In this document: positions 1 through 11,744 of the stretch, one piece after another
How the letters are laid out: each line of letters begins with the position of its first letter
Position numbering within the stretch: the first letter of the stretch is position 1
Made by a program: the position numbers and the translations under genes
Notes under the pieces: model-generated
Told to the model about the DNA's origin: nothing
Seen by the model: only the letters and a program-made list of their open reading frames with translations
Databases searched by the model: none
Source: Hygrocybe punicea
Taxonomy: Eukaryota; Basidiomycota; Agaricomycetes; Agaricales; Hygrophoraceae
Direction: 5' to 3'
Length of the DNA: 64,000 bases
Assembly (NCBI GenBank): GCA_963556145.1
Contig: OY744468.1
Span: 3,658,001-3,722,000, forward strand

Positions 1-3000
1 CCCATCAAAGGCTTGGATGGCCCTGTCTTAATTAAACAGCTGCACAATATATGCACAAGTTGCCATAAATCTTTGACAAAAAACAAAGTCCCATTGTTGT
101 CGTTAGCAAATGGAAAATGGTTAGGAGATGTTCCAGTACAGTTGATGGATTTATCATTTGCAGAACAGTTGCTGGTTGCAAGAGTACGACACAATCGTTG
201 CATTGTAAGAGTGTCTTCAGGGATGCATAAAATGAGAGCAAATGCAATCACTTTTGCTAATCCTATTCCTAAAGTGTATGATATTCTACCTCCACCCATT
301 GAAGACTTGGATGAAGTTCTGGCATTTATTTATACAGGGCCATGTAAGCCCACTAAATCAGACTTTGAGAGAACACCTCTTCTTGTAAGAAGAAACAAGG
401 TTAAAGCGGCATTGGAATGGTTGAAGTTGAATCATTGTAATTATTACGATCTGGAGATATCACAAAGAAATCTTGATCAGTATCCAGAAAATGGTCCTCC
501 AGTTGTTGTAGATTATCATCAATCTTTTACAAATAAAAATCCAGAGTCAACAGCTGTTAATGACATTGAAGAGGAAGATGGTGTTGAATCAGGAAAATGT
601 CCATTTGTTGTTCATGGTTTGACAGGTGAAGAATATTCCAACAAAAGTGCCAAAGCTCTCAAGGCCATTGCATTAAAGCATTTGACTTCAAAGTTCTAGC
701 CATAGGTCATGCAGCTCATCCTGAATCTATTTATGGCAATCCACAGTTATTTCCTCAAATGATGCCCTGGTTGTTTCCATATGGACTTGGTGGAATTGGC
801 AATGCCTATCAGCAGGGAGAATTATCAGATATTAGACACAAAAGACATTTGCTTATGTATCATGACAAAAGATTTCAAAAAGATCCATATTTTCCATTGA
901 TTGCATTCAATCACGAACAGATAAAACAATGCACTACAGCAGGATATTTATTAGTGGAAAAGTCAAAATTCCAGGAGATTTCTAATAGGTTGTTAGATGT
1001 CAACATTCATACACTAGCAGACATTTCTAAAAGAATGGAAAATGGTGATAAAGTAATACCAGAAACAGATGAGGAAAAATTGTGTTTTAAACTCATTAAT
1101 GATATTGATCATGTTGGAGGTGGTGTAAAAGGATCTGTCACCAGCAAAAAATATATGCGCAATGAAATTTGGTCTTTGATTTCATTTGTTGGTGCACCCT
1201 CTTGGTTTATTACATTTGCTCCTGCCGACAACAAACATCCAATCTCATTATATTTTGCAGACACCAAAGAAACATTTAATCCTGTTCTAAGGGATTATAA
1301 TGAAAGATATCGATTAATTGCCCACAATCCAGTAGCTGGTGCAAGATTTTTTCATTTTATGACACAGTTATTCATTAAGCATGTACTTGGTGTTGGAGAA
1401 AATCATCCAGGAATCTATGGCAATACAGAAGCATATTATGGAACAGTTGAACAACAAGGACGGTTGACATTGCATATGCATATGCTCTTGTGGCTTAAAG
1501 GAGTATTATCACCGCAACAAATCAGAGACAGAATTATGGATCCAAATTCTGATTTTCAACAAAGATTGGTGGAGTATCTTGAGAGTGTGCATATTGGAGA
1601 GTTTGTTACTGGATCCATGGCTGATGTAAAAGCCAACATTGAAGAAAACAGTCAATCTAAGGATTATCAGGATCCTACTCAGACATTACCGGATGCACCT
1701 CCACCAATGTGCAATAAGTCAAATCATGTTTGTAATGATCATTGTTCTAACAAGTCACAACTTAATTTGTGGTGGGATAAATTTTCAAGTATAGTTGATG
1801 ACTTGATTATGCGTTCTAATATACATAATTGTGGTAGAAATCAGTCAAGTAGCGAGAAGGCCAACAAAAAAGATAGACCGACGTGTATGAACAAGCATGG
1901 CAAATGCAAAGCCAGATTTCCAAGACAAATCTTTGAACAGACTCAAATTGATCCTAAATCAGGAGCTTTGAACATGAAAAAAGGTGAAGCTTGGATCAAC
2001 ACATTGACACCATGCATAACATATCTTCTTCGGTGCAACTCAGATGTGACAAGCCTCCTCTCAGGTACTGCTATCAAGGCTATAGTGGCATATGTCACTG
2101 ATTATGTTACAAAACCTGGTCTGAAAACATACACTATCTTTGACTCTATTCGGAGTGTTTTTACTAGAAATTCTGAAATGCTGGGAGGATCCATGAAACA
2201 AAAAGACAAAGCTAGACGTTTGATAACACAGATAATCAATTCATTGACATCAAAGATGGAAATAGGTGGTCCAATGGCATCTTTGTATCTGCTAGGTAAT
2301 CCAGATCACTATACAAGCCACAAGTTTGTAACAGTGTATTGGAAAAGTTATGTGAGAGAAACAATGAAGGTGTTCAAATCTGACCAGGATACTGCTGAAA
2401 ACAGTGAGACAGACAAGGTTCTCTTGCAAAAAAACCAAAATCAATATGTTGGCTTTACAGCAGTCCATGATTACATGTATAGACCAAATACCTATAATGT
2501 TACATGCCTATATGAATGGATACAAATGGCAAGACGAGTAAAAATACCTACTCCAAAACAGAAAAATCATAATTCTCAAAACAGTGATGATGAACTGGAC
2601 TTGATTGATTCAAATGCAAAAAATCAACAATATGAAGCAACAGCTGGATGTAATCTCAGGTCACTAGGTGATATTGATGATGATGAGCTCAATTTGGGAA
2701 ATAATGAGAATAGAGTTGACAGTTGCAATGAAAATAGTGATTACAGTTGTAGTTATGATAGCAACACTGATTCAAGTGGGTCTATTACTGCTGATGAAGA
2801 TGGAAATGACATTTCTAAAGAGGACAGTGATAATGCCTGCAATATTAATGCAAATTCAGATTCAATTGGTTCTGATGGCACAGACAATAAACAGGCTCAT
2901 AAATATTTTTTGTCAGCTCATCCATTACATGAAACACACTGGATAGAATATCATTCATCATATAAAAAAGTTGTGCCTAACTTTGTAGGTGGTTCACTTC

Positions 3001-6000
3001 CAAGAAGAGATCGAGGAGATAGAGAATATTACTGTGCCACCATGCTTACTTTATTCAAGCCCTGGAGAACAGGCCAAGATCTTAAGAATAACAATGAGTC
3101 GTGGGATGAGGCATTCACAGACTATAAATTTACATCACGACAAAGCCAAATAATGGATCATTTTAATATTAGATATGAATGCAATGATGCTCGAGATGAT
3201 TATTCAGCTCAGCTCAAAAAGGGTGATGCTACAGCTGGTATATTTCATTCTTGGATTACATCAGAAGAAATGGATAACATGGATGATATCAATGAGAATG
3301 GTCATGGTGATGATTTTGGTGATAATGAAGGAATTGATAATGAGGATTATGGATTAAATAAATACTCGACCCTTGGATCAAAAGGAAGACTAATCAATGC
3401 ACAAATGAATGCCACTGAAGATAGTGTCAGAAATGCTGGTTGGCTGGATTTCAGTCCTGATGGCATCAATACAATTGATACTTCTCCACTTAAGCCTGAA
3501 ATCATACAGCCTGGTGGTAAATGGAAAACAGCTGTTCAAGATAAAAGACAAGAAATCATTGCTGATAGAAATGCACGTGTCGCTAATGCTGAACACACCA
3601 GAAAAACTCATGCATCTGAAAATGACATTAAAGTTGTTGACCAATCATATTTAAAACATGATTTCCAAGCAAAGATGCAAGTTGTTCAGGAATTGATAGA
3701 TGGCACAGTTACTTTTTTCAAATTAAATACTGAACAACAAAGAGCATTTAGAATTGTTGCTAATCACACTGCGACTTTAAATTCAGATCAGCTAAAAATG
3801 TATCTAGGTGGCATGGGTGGAACTGGCAAAAGTCAAGTAATCAAAGCACTCAAGCATTTGTTTGAACATAGACATGAATTACATCGTCTTGTTATACTGG
3901 GTCCAACTGGAACATCTGCAGCATTACTGGGTGGCTCAACTTACCACTCATTCCTAGGCATTCGCATGAATAATGATACCAGTAATCAAAGTGTAGCAAT
4001 TGCTCAAGTGAGAGCAAGGCTAGAGGGAATTGATTATGTTGGCATGCCATGAATTATACAAAATCAGCTCACAACTTGCCAAAGCTCTGAATGTATTTGA
4101 TGTGCCATTTGGAGGCATTAATATTATTTTTGCAGGAGATTTTGCACAACTGCCACCTGTTGGAGGTGCATCTTTGTATAGTGGTTCAGTAGGAACACAA
4201 ATAGATTCTGGCCTGAAGCCACATTATCAAGAAGCAGCTATTGGCAAAGCACTCTGGCATCAGATCACAACGGTTGTCATTTTGAGAGAAAATATGCGTC
4301 AAAAGACACAAACACCTGATGATGCATCATTGCGAACAACTTTAGTGAACATGCGATATGGTGCATGCACCCCTGAAGACATCAGATTTCTGAGAAAGAG
4401 AATTGCTGGCAAACGCTCAGATCAGCCAAATGTTGCTATCATCTGTGGGGTGCACTCTCAAAAAGACAGAATCAATCAGCTTGGATGTGAGCGTTTTGCA
4501 GAGGATACAAATCAAAAGTTGACCCACTTCTACTCTATGGACAAATGGGGCAAAGAAAGTGATCCAGCTAATAAAACCAAATGGGGGAAATCCAAAGTGG
4601 CATCAAAGACAATTCACAAATCAAATCAGATTAATTTTGATGAACAACTTGAGATTTGGAAACTCAACCATGGAGCAACTGAACACTTTCCTGGAAAGCT
4701 CCCATTGTGTCTTGGCATGCCTGTGATGATCCGAAACAATGATGCAACTGAATTATGCATCACCAAAGGCCAGGAAGGCATTGTTGTTGGCTGGCAATCA
4801 ATCAAAGGCCCTCATGATAAACGTGTTCTCGACACACTCTTTGTGAAATTGGATAATCCACCTCAATTGGTTCAAATACCTGGTCTACCAGATAATGTTG
4901 TTCCTATTGTGAAGAGCACAAAAACAATTCACTGTCTATTCCCCAGTGATCTGAAAGAATCTGTTGAAAGACAACAAGTATGGGTGCTGCCCAACTTTGC
5001 TATGACAGCTCATGCATCTCAGGGAAAAACCCGCCCTTACAATGTTGTACATTTAAACAGCTGTTTTTCACATATGTCATATTACACAGCTCTGTCTAGA
5101 AGTGCAAGTACAGCAGGCACCATCATTATCCAAGGTTTTGACCCTAATGTTATTACAAGAGGTTGCAGTGGCTATCTCAGACAAGAATTCAGAGAACAAG
5201 AAATATTAGATGATATTACAAGGCTGAGATATGAAGGACAACTACCTGATCACTTAAATGGGCAACTCCGCAATACATTGATTCGTCAATATCAATTATG
5301 GAAAGGCACTGATTATGTTCCTGCCAAAGTAGATGCTGCATTAAGATGGTCTGCCAGAGATCCACTACCTATACTTCCTGTGGTTGTTGATAGTACGTGG
5401 CAAATCATTGGAAAATCTAATAATACAAAGAAACAGCAAAGTATACTTCAACAAGCCAATCTTGGTTTTGTGGCTGCAAAAGGAAGCTCACCAGTAAAGC
5501 AAAATTTGAAACGTACTTATGATGAACATGATGAGACACCACTTTTGAGTAGGAAAAAGAGAATAATAACTCATGAAGGCAGTTGCACTATTCTTACTCC
5601 TCGTGGCATACATTGGGATGAAAACAACTGGAGTTGTGCATATGATTCACTCTTTGTTATTTTGTACAATATATGGGCAGAACATCCTGCAAGTTGGACA
5701 ACAAGATTTCAGTCAATTGGAAACATTTATCTGTCAACACTTGTACATGGGTTTAACATGATGGCATCACAATTAAGCTTTGAAAATGTAAGAAATGCAG
5801 TGAGAATGAAACTCCATGCCAAGAATCCAGAACAATTTCCCATGGGTGCTACTGGCATCAGTGTTGCTACACTATGTATGGAAATGCTGAAACCACGAGA
5901 TTGTATTGCATCTTCACAGCTCATTTGTTCTCACTGTGATTATGAAGGTCCAGAAAAAGATGACAATCTTACCTATGTATTGCATGCTGATTCATCTGTT

Positions 6001-6399
6001 TCTGGCTCAACATCTGATTGGGTGCAAACCATTGCATATCATGTTAGAAATAAATGTCCACAATGTAATGTTTCAATGATGCGTACCATATACTATACAA
6101 AAACACCTGATTTGCTAGTATTAGAATATCCCAACATAAACATGATTACCAGCCATCAAATAACTGTAAATGTAAATGAAAAGTCCATAAATTTGCATCT
6201 AAGAGGTATTGTATATGCTGGAGGATATCACTTTACATCTCGATTCATATCAGAAGATGGAAAAATTTGGTATCATGATGGAATGACAATGGGAGCAACA
6301 TGTAAGCGAGATGGCCACATTGGTATGATGTTGGATGATGATTTTAAAAGATATGAAAATAAAATTCTTGTGCTAGCAGTTTATGCACGAAACCAGTAA
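1..6399 (+). pseudogene. Helitron transposase HEL1 (Rep/helicase/cysteine protease), two frame breaks
   Basis: Rolling-circle transposase, open from the first base of the window (N-terminus lies outside). An N-terminal domain of the kind preceding fungal Helitron helicases covers 1-700. The Helitron-like Rep domain follows: HUH motif in GRLTLHMHMLLW near 1458-1493 and the paired catalytic tyrosines in AYVTDYVTKPG near 2089-2121. After an acidic linker (about 2590-2900) comes a PIF1-type helicase with Walker A GGMGGTGKS at 3807-3833, GDFAQLPPVGG near 4137 and TAHASQGKTRP near 5005. The C-terminal third (5570-6399) resembles a ubiquitin-protease fold: NWSCAYDS (Cys), GGYHF and WYHDG (His), plus CSHC and CPQC zinc knuckles. 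Two lesions break it: a one-base shift near 671-680, and a small deletion near 4038 that removes the Walker B stretch (FIDEVSM in the relatives) and shifts frame. It is therefore unlikely to be active. Family identity is sure. Confidence 0.93.
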
Positions 6400-6946
6400 T
6401 TTAATATCATTGAGGACTATTGGGTGGGAAAGTGGGACATTCAAAATTTTCACCAGCTGAAATTCATATTGGACATCAAAATTGGAGGAAATCTTCTGGG
6501 TGGGAAAGTGGGCCATTAAATATAGGAATGTTATAAATCGATTACATGATGTCAAACACTTAAGTTCTTATTGTTACTTATTGCCCGAGCACTGATAAGT
6601 AAGGGTAACAGTGGTAGTAGTAAATGCCAGGATAAACTGTTGTATAACTAGTAATATACAAGTATGGCAGGAACAAGTGTAAATAATATTGTCCAAGAGA
6701 TTGGTAGTCTCTTGATCAAAGGCCCCAACTGCAGATAAATAGTATATTGTCACTAACAGAACAGGATAACATAGAATGTATGATTCCAAATTCCAACAAT
6801 GTTCATATATACTACGATTATTCTTGTTATACATTACACAAACAAATTAGTGCAGCTTATGTAGAATAAATAATGTACATTAAATGATTGAATAGAACCC
6901 AGAAGAACTCGTTCATGCCACGCTTGCGATGGCCCACTTCCCCAAG
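6400..6946 (+). mobile_element. HEL1 3' non-coding region and Helitron 3' terminus
   Basis: The same sequence follows the helicase/protease stop codon here and in both HEL-N copies (31550-32115 and, inverted, 10431-10980), so it belongs to the element. It ends in an imperfect hairpin GCCACGCTTGCGATGGC (6917-6933), then 13 bases ending CCCCAAG, followed by host T. A hairpin about a dozen bases before a terminus next to T is the Helitron 3' end layout, although CAAG replaces the canonical CTRR. The ends at 6946, 32115 and 10431 (reverse) agree exactly, and the flanks diverge beyond them. Direct repeats of GGGTGGGAAAGTGGG occur near 6420 and 6498. No other gene is seen here. Confidence 0.75.
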
Positions 6947-8025
6947 TCCACTCAAGTTGACCCAAAGACTGGTGCACTGAATGTGAAAAAGGGTGAAGCA
7001 TGGATCAACACATTACAAGTCTTCTATCTGGCACAGCCATCAAGGCCATTGTGGCATATATATCTGACTATATAACTAAACCAGGGCTGAAAACTTATAG
7101 CATATTTGATACTATCAGAAGTGTATTTGACAGAAATTCTGAGATGCTTGGTGGATCAATGCAGAGAAAAGAAAAAGCTAGAAAATTAATAACACAAATT
7201 ATCAATACATTAACAGCCAAACTGGAAATAGGTGGACCCATGTCAGCTCTATATTTGCTGGGAAATCCTGATCATTACACCAGCCACAAATTTATTCCTG
7301 TGTATTGGAAAAATTATGTTAGAGAAGTGTTGAATGCTTGGAAAACAGACAGTGATATGGAAATGTCAAGTGAGCCAGACAGAGTAGTCCTCCGAAATCA
7401 GCAAGGCACTTGTGTTGGAACATCAATAGTGCATGATTACATTTACAGACCTCAAAGGTTTGAGGATGTCAATCTATATGAATGGATTCAATGTGCCAAA
7501 AAAATTAAAATCCAAACAAAAATAGTTCATGATGAAATTCACAGTGAAGATGAATTATTTTTAGAGCCAACATTACAAGATTCAGCTAATGCTTGTTTTT
7601 TTGGAGCACCAACTACTACTCATTGTGAAACTGAGGTTGATTCTGATGATCTCAATATTGATAGGGATAACATATTATTTGATCATGACAATGATGATTA
7701 CACAGATGAAACAGACAGTATGCATTCTGACAGTGTAGAACACATATTGTTCCTGCAAGGTCATCCACTTTATGAAACACATTGCATTGACTTCAATGAA
7801 CAATATCATTTGGTTCCAAATTTTACTGGTGGTTCACTTCCCAGACATGACAGAGGAGATAGAGAATATTATTGTACAACCATGTTAACTTTGTTCAAAC
7901 CATGGAGATCCGGTCATGACCTGAAATTAGGGGACCAATCTTGGGATGAAGCATTTGACACTCATGAATTTACAAAAAGACAAATACAAATAATGGACCA
8001 TTTTAATTTGAGATATGAATGCATG
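6947..8025 (+). pseudogene. Helitron HEL2 fragment 1 (Rep tyrosine region)
   Basis: This is homologous to HEL1 from about its position 1940. It holds the double-tyrosine motif AYISDYITKPGLK (near 7048-7090), the acidic linker (7540-7730) and the start of the pre-helicase region up to RYEC at 8011-8022. Relative to HEL1, about 40 bases are missing near 7015, which shifts the frame. The left edge is the insertion point of HEL1, whose 3' end abuts at 6946; the right edge is the palindromic MITE at 8026. HEL2 is therefore older than both insertions. The HUH part of its Rep domain is expected upstream of HEL1, outside the window. Confidence 0.88.
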
Positions 8026-8408
8026 CACAGGGTGCAGGGTAGCATACTATATAATGAAGTATTTTGAATTTATTGGAAATGTATACTAAATATTATTATC
8101 ATATTCTTGCACATGGTATTCAAAGAGTATTCAAAAGAATGATTCAATATTTTGAAATGAAGTACATTACCAGTATTGAATGGTGATTTTACAATACTGC
8201 TTCAATAACCAGACATATACTGAAATTATTGAAGAAATATTGTAAAATCACTGTTCAATACTGGTAATGTACTTCATTTCAAAATATCAAATAATTTTTT
8301 TGAATACTCTTTGAATACTGTGTGCAACAATATGATAACAATATATAGTATACTTTTCCAATAAATTCAATATACTCCATTTCATAGTATGTTACTGTGC
8401 ACCCTGTG
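8026..8408. mobile_element. Palindromic MITE inserted in HEL2
   Basis: A 383-bp element that folds back over nearly its whole length. The ends are CACAGGGTGCA at 8026-8036 and its complement TGCACCCTGTG at 8398-8408. The outer arms (GAATTTATTGGAAA near 8067 and its complement near 8355) and inner arms (GAAGTACATTACCAGTATTG near 8158 and its complement near 8255) are also paired, leaving a centre near 8210-8220. It interrupts the HEL2 codons ...RYEC / NDARDD..., which are contiguous in HEL1. A clean target duplication is not visible, so the superfamily is left open. It has no coding capacity. Confidence 0.85.
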
Positions 8409-10430
8409 TGCGCAATGATGCCAGAGATGACTTTTCAGCACAACTCAAAAAGGGTGAAATGTTACCAGATGGCACATGCCCACAGTTTATGACTGGTGAC
8501 ATGATATCACATGACTACAGTCAAAATGGTGAAGACATAGATTATGCAGCAGATGGTCATGATGGTCAAGATGGAGAATATCATCTAAACAAATACACTG
8601 ACCTTGGAAGTCATGGCAGATTGATCAAAGCACAAATGGAATCTACAGAAAATGTTGTTAGAAATGTGGGTTGGTTAGATGATTGTCCAGAAGGCAATGT
8701 AGCAGTGAACATATATCCACTTGATGTGGAAGTGCATAAGTCAGCATCTCAATGGAAATCTGCAGTTCAAGACATAAGACAACAAATTCTTGCGAAATGT
8801 AACCAGAATATTCCTTCAAAGTCACATAAACATGGCAAACAATATTCAGACCCCAATGAAAATAATGTGATGGTTATTGACCAGTCATACTTTATGCACA
8901 ATTTCAAAGCAGAGAATACACAAAGACAGCTGTTGATTGACACTACTGTTCAACAATTCCACTTGAATACAGAACAAGATAGGGCATTCAGAATTATTGC
9001 AAACCATGCTTCATCTTGTAGTGAACAACTAAAAATGCATATTGGAGGCATGGCTGGCACTGGAAAATCACAAGTGATCAAAGCTGTTGTTTATTTTTTT
9101 AGAGCTGCAAATGAGTCTTACAAATTTGTTATCCTTGGTCCAACTGGAACATCGGCTGCATTACAGAATGGTTCCACATATCATTACTTCTTGGGCATTA
9201 ATCCAAACTCATCTGGTAAAAATGAAGCCACCAACATTGCTCAGCTTAAGGCCAAATTAGAAGGAGTTGACTACATATTCATTGATGAGGTTTCAATGAT
9301 ATCTTGCCATGACTTGTATAAAATCAGTTCCAAACTTGCGAAAGCAACAAACATTCATGACCTGCCATTTGGTGGGATAAACATGATATTTGCTGAAGAC
9401 TTTGCACAATTGCCACCTGTTGGAGGATCAGCATTGTATAGTGGAACAGTTGGCACACAAGCACATTCTGGATTAACACCATATGCTCAAGAAACCGCTG
9501 TTGGCAAAGCACTTTGGCATCAGGTAACCACTGTTGTTATTCTCAGAGAAAACATGAGACAAAAGACTCAAACTCCCCAAGATGTAAAGTTCAGAACTGC
9601 ATTGGTCAATATGCGCTATGGAATGTGTACTCCAAATGATATTATATTTTTGAGAAGCAGAATTGCAGGAAAAAGACCTGATCAACCTAATGTTGCCTCA
9701 AAGAATTTCAGAAATGTCCCAATCATCTGTGGCATTTACTCTCAAAAGGATCAGATCAATCTACTTGGCTGTGAAAGATTTGCAAAAGACACAAACCAGA
9801 AATTAATCAACTTTTATTCCATTGACAGATGGGGAAAAGAAAAGGATGCATCTATAAGAAATAAATCAAAAGGCAAATCAAAAGCACTTCATGAATCTGG
9901 TGAGATAGACTTTGATACTCAAAGAGAAATATGGAAGGTGCACCATGGTGGAACAGAAAACTTTGCTGGTAAATTATCCTTGTGTGTTGGAATGCCAGTC
10001 ATGCTTAGAAACAATGATGCAACTGAACTTTGCATTACCAAGGGACAAGAAGGATTTGTTGTTGGTTGGCAGTCATCAAAAGCTGATCATGGAAAGCGTG
10101 TACTGGACACAGTGTTTGTTGAGCTTCAGAATCCACCAAAGCTTGTGCAGATTCCTTCACTGCCAGACAATGTTGTTCCAATTGTGAAAAACACCAAGAC
10201 AGTTCAGTGTGTATTTCCCAGTGATTTAAAAGAAAGGATAGAAAGACAACAGGTTTGGGTTTTGCCAAACTTTGCAATGACTGCACATGCCGCTCAAGGA
10301 AAGACAAGACCATACAATGTTGTGCATTTAAACAGCTGCTTTTCACACATGGCGTATTATTCATCATTGTCTAGAAGCGCTACTGCAGCTGGCACTGTAA
10401 TAATACAAGGATTTGACAATAGAATGATCA
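8409..10430 (+). pseudogene. Helitron HEL2 fragment 2 (PIF1 helicase)
   Basis: This continues HEL2 after the MITE with an open frame. It shows Walker A GGMAGTGKSQ (near 9045-9074), Walker B IFIDEVSMIS (near 9277-9306), a GDFAQLPPVGG equivalent with one change (EDFAQLPPVGG, near 9397) and TAHAAQGKTRP (near 10281). Unlike HEL1 it keeps Walker B, and it is the best-preserved helicase copy in the window. It stops abruptly after ...FDNRMIT at 10430, where HEL-N copy 1 has inserted; the next codons (RGCSGYL) reappear at 13743. Confidence 0.92.
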
Positions 10431-10999
10431 CTTGGGGAAGTGGGCCATCACAAGCGTGGCATGAACAAGTTCTTCTTGGTTCTATTCAATCATTTGATGT
10501 CCATTATTTATTCTACATAATCTGCAGTTGTAATGTATAACAAGAATAATCATAGTATATGTGAACATTGTTGGAATTTGGAATCATACATTCTATGTTA
10601 TCCCATTCTGTTAGTAACAATGTACTACTTGTCCTCAGTTGGGGCCTTTGATCAAGGGACTACTAATCTCTTGGACAATATTATTGACACTTGTTCCTGC
10701 CATACTTGTATATTACTAGTCAACCAACATTGTAGTGGACTGAATGTCAGTTATACAACAGTTTATCCTGGCATTTACCACTACCACTGTTACCATTACT
10801 TACCAGTGCTCGGGCAATAAGTAACAATAAGAACTTAAGTGTTTGACATCATGTAATGTATTTATAACATTCCTATATTTAATGGCCCACTTTCCCACCC
10901 TGAAGATTTCCTTCAATTTTGATGTCCAATATGAATTTACAAATGGTGAAAATTCTGAATGTCCCACTTTCCCACACAATAGTCCTCAATTATATTAAA

Positions 11000-11287
11000 T
11001 TACTGGTTTTGAGCATAAACTGCTAGCACAAGAATTTTATCTTCATATCTTTTAAAACCATCATCTGACATGATACCAATGTGACCATCTTGCTTACATG
11101 TTGCTCCAGTTGTCATACCATCGTGATACCAAATTGTGCCATCTTCTGATATGAATTGAGATGTAGAGTGATATCCTCCAACATATACAATACCTCTTAG
11201 ATACAAATTTACTGACTTGTCATTTACATTTACAGTTATTTGATGGCTGGTAATCATGTTTATGTTGGGATATTCTAATACCAGCAA
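11000..11287 (-). pseudogene. HEL protease C-terminal fragment inside HEL-N copy 1
   Basis: 95 codons closely matching the last 95 residues of HEL1 (LVLEYPNINMITSHQITVNVN ... VYAQNQ stop). It keeps the WYHDG motif, but GGYHF has become GGYHS. It has no catalytic Cys, so it cannot be an active protease. Its 3' side runs into the shared Helitron 3' region. The matching frame in copy 2 is 31289-31546. Confidence 0.85.
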
Positions 11288-11321
11288 CTCAGGTGTTTTG
11301 TATAGTATATGGTACAGATAA

Positions 11322-11543
11322 TTGAAACATTACATAGTGGACCGAGCCGTGTACCATGTAAACAAGGCCACCAGAGATTTCTGGTGCTTCAATCAATGGT
11401 CAGATAAACCAACCCGTCTTTGTGAAGAAATCACATATGCAATGATGCATTGGCATTCACATTGGCCTGTCATGCAACACAAGTTAAATGAATGGTCAGA
11501 ATGTGTCACTAACAACAAGAAAGGAACCATAAAACAGACATGA
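11322..11543 (+). CDS. 73-aa open frame carried by HEL-N (copy 1), unknown
   Basis: Encodes a basic, His/Trp-rich peptide (HYIVDRAVYHVNKATRDFWCFNQW ... NKKGTIKQT). The identical frame exists in copy 2 (31003-31224, minus). It reads opposite to the HEL protease fragment and does not resemble any part of the Helitron proteins in this window, so it may be a captured piece of another gene. I do not recognise it. Preservation between two copies may only reflect recent duplication. Confidence 0.35.
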   Translation: MKHYIVDRAVYHVNKATRDFWCFNQWSDKPTRLCEEITYAMMHWHSHWPVMQHKLNEWSECVTNNKKGTIKQT

Positions 11544-11744
11544 GAACTGTTGAGACCAGAGGGAATGCGGAACAGCAGGAGCAGTAGGAACACAACACAG
11601 TAGAATAGCATGTTATGCACTAGCAGATGATGTGTCACAAGTGTAGCATTTAGATTTCAAAGATAAATTTGGAAATTGATTATATAATATTTAATTTCTA
11701 TTTAATAATTAAATATATGAGTCAAAAATGGAAGGCCTGACACC

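Noticed and set aside
6420..6515. GGGTGGGAAAGTGGG repeats as terminal repeats of a separate small DNA transposon
   Set aside because: The same block follows the HEL stop codon in all three copies, so it belongs to the Helitron 3' region rather than to a separate insertion.
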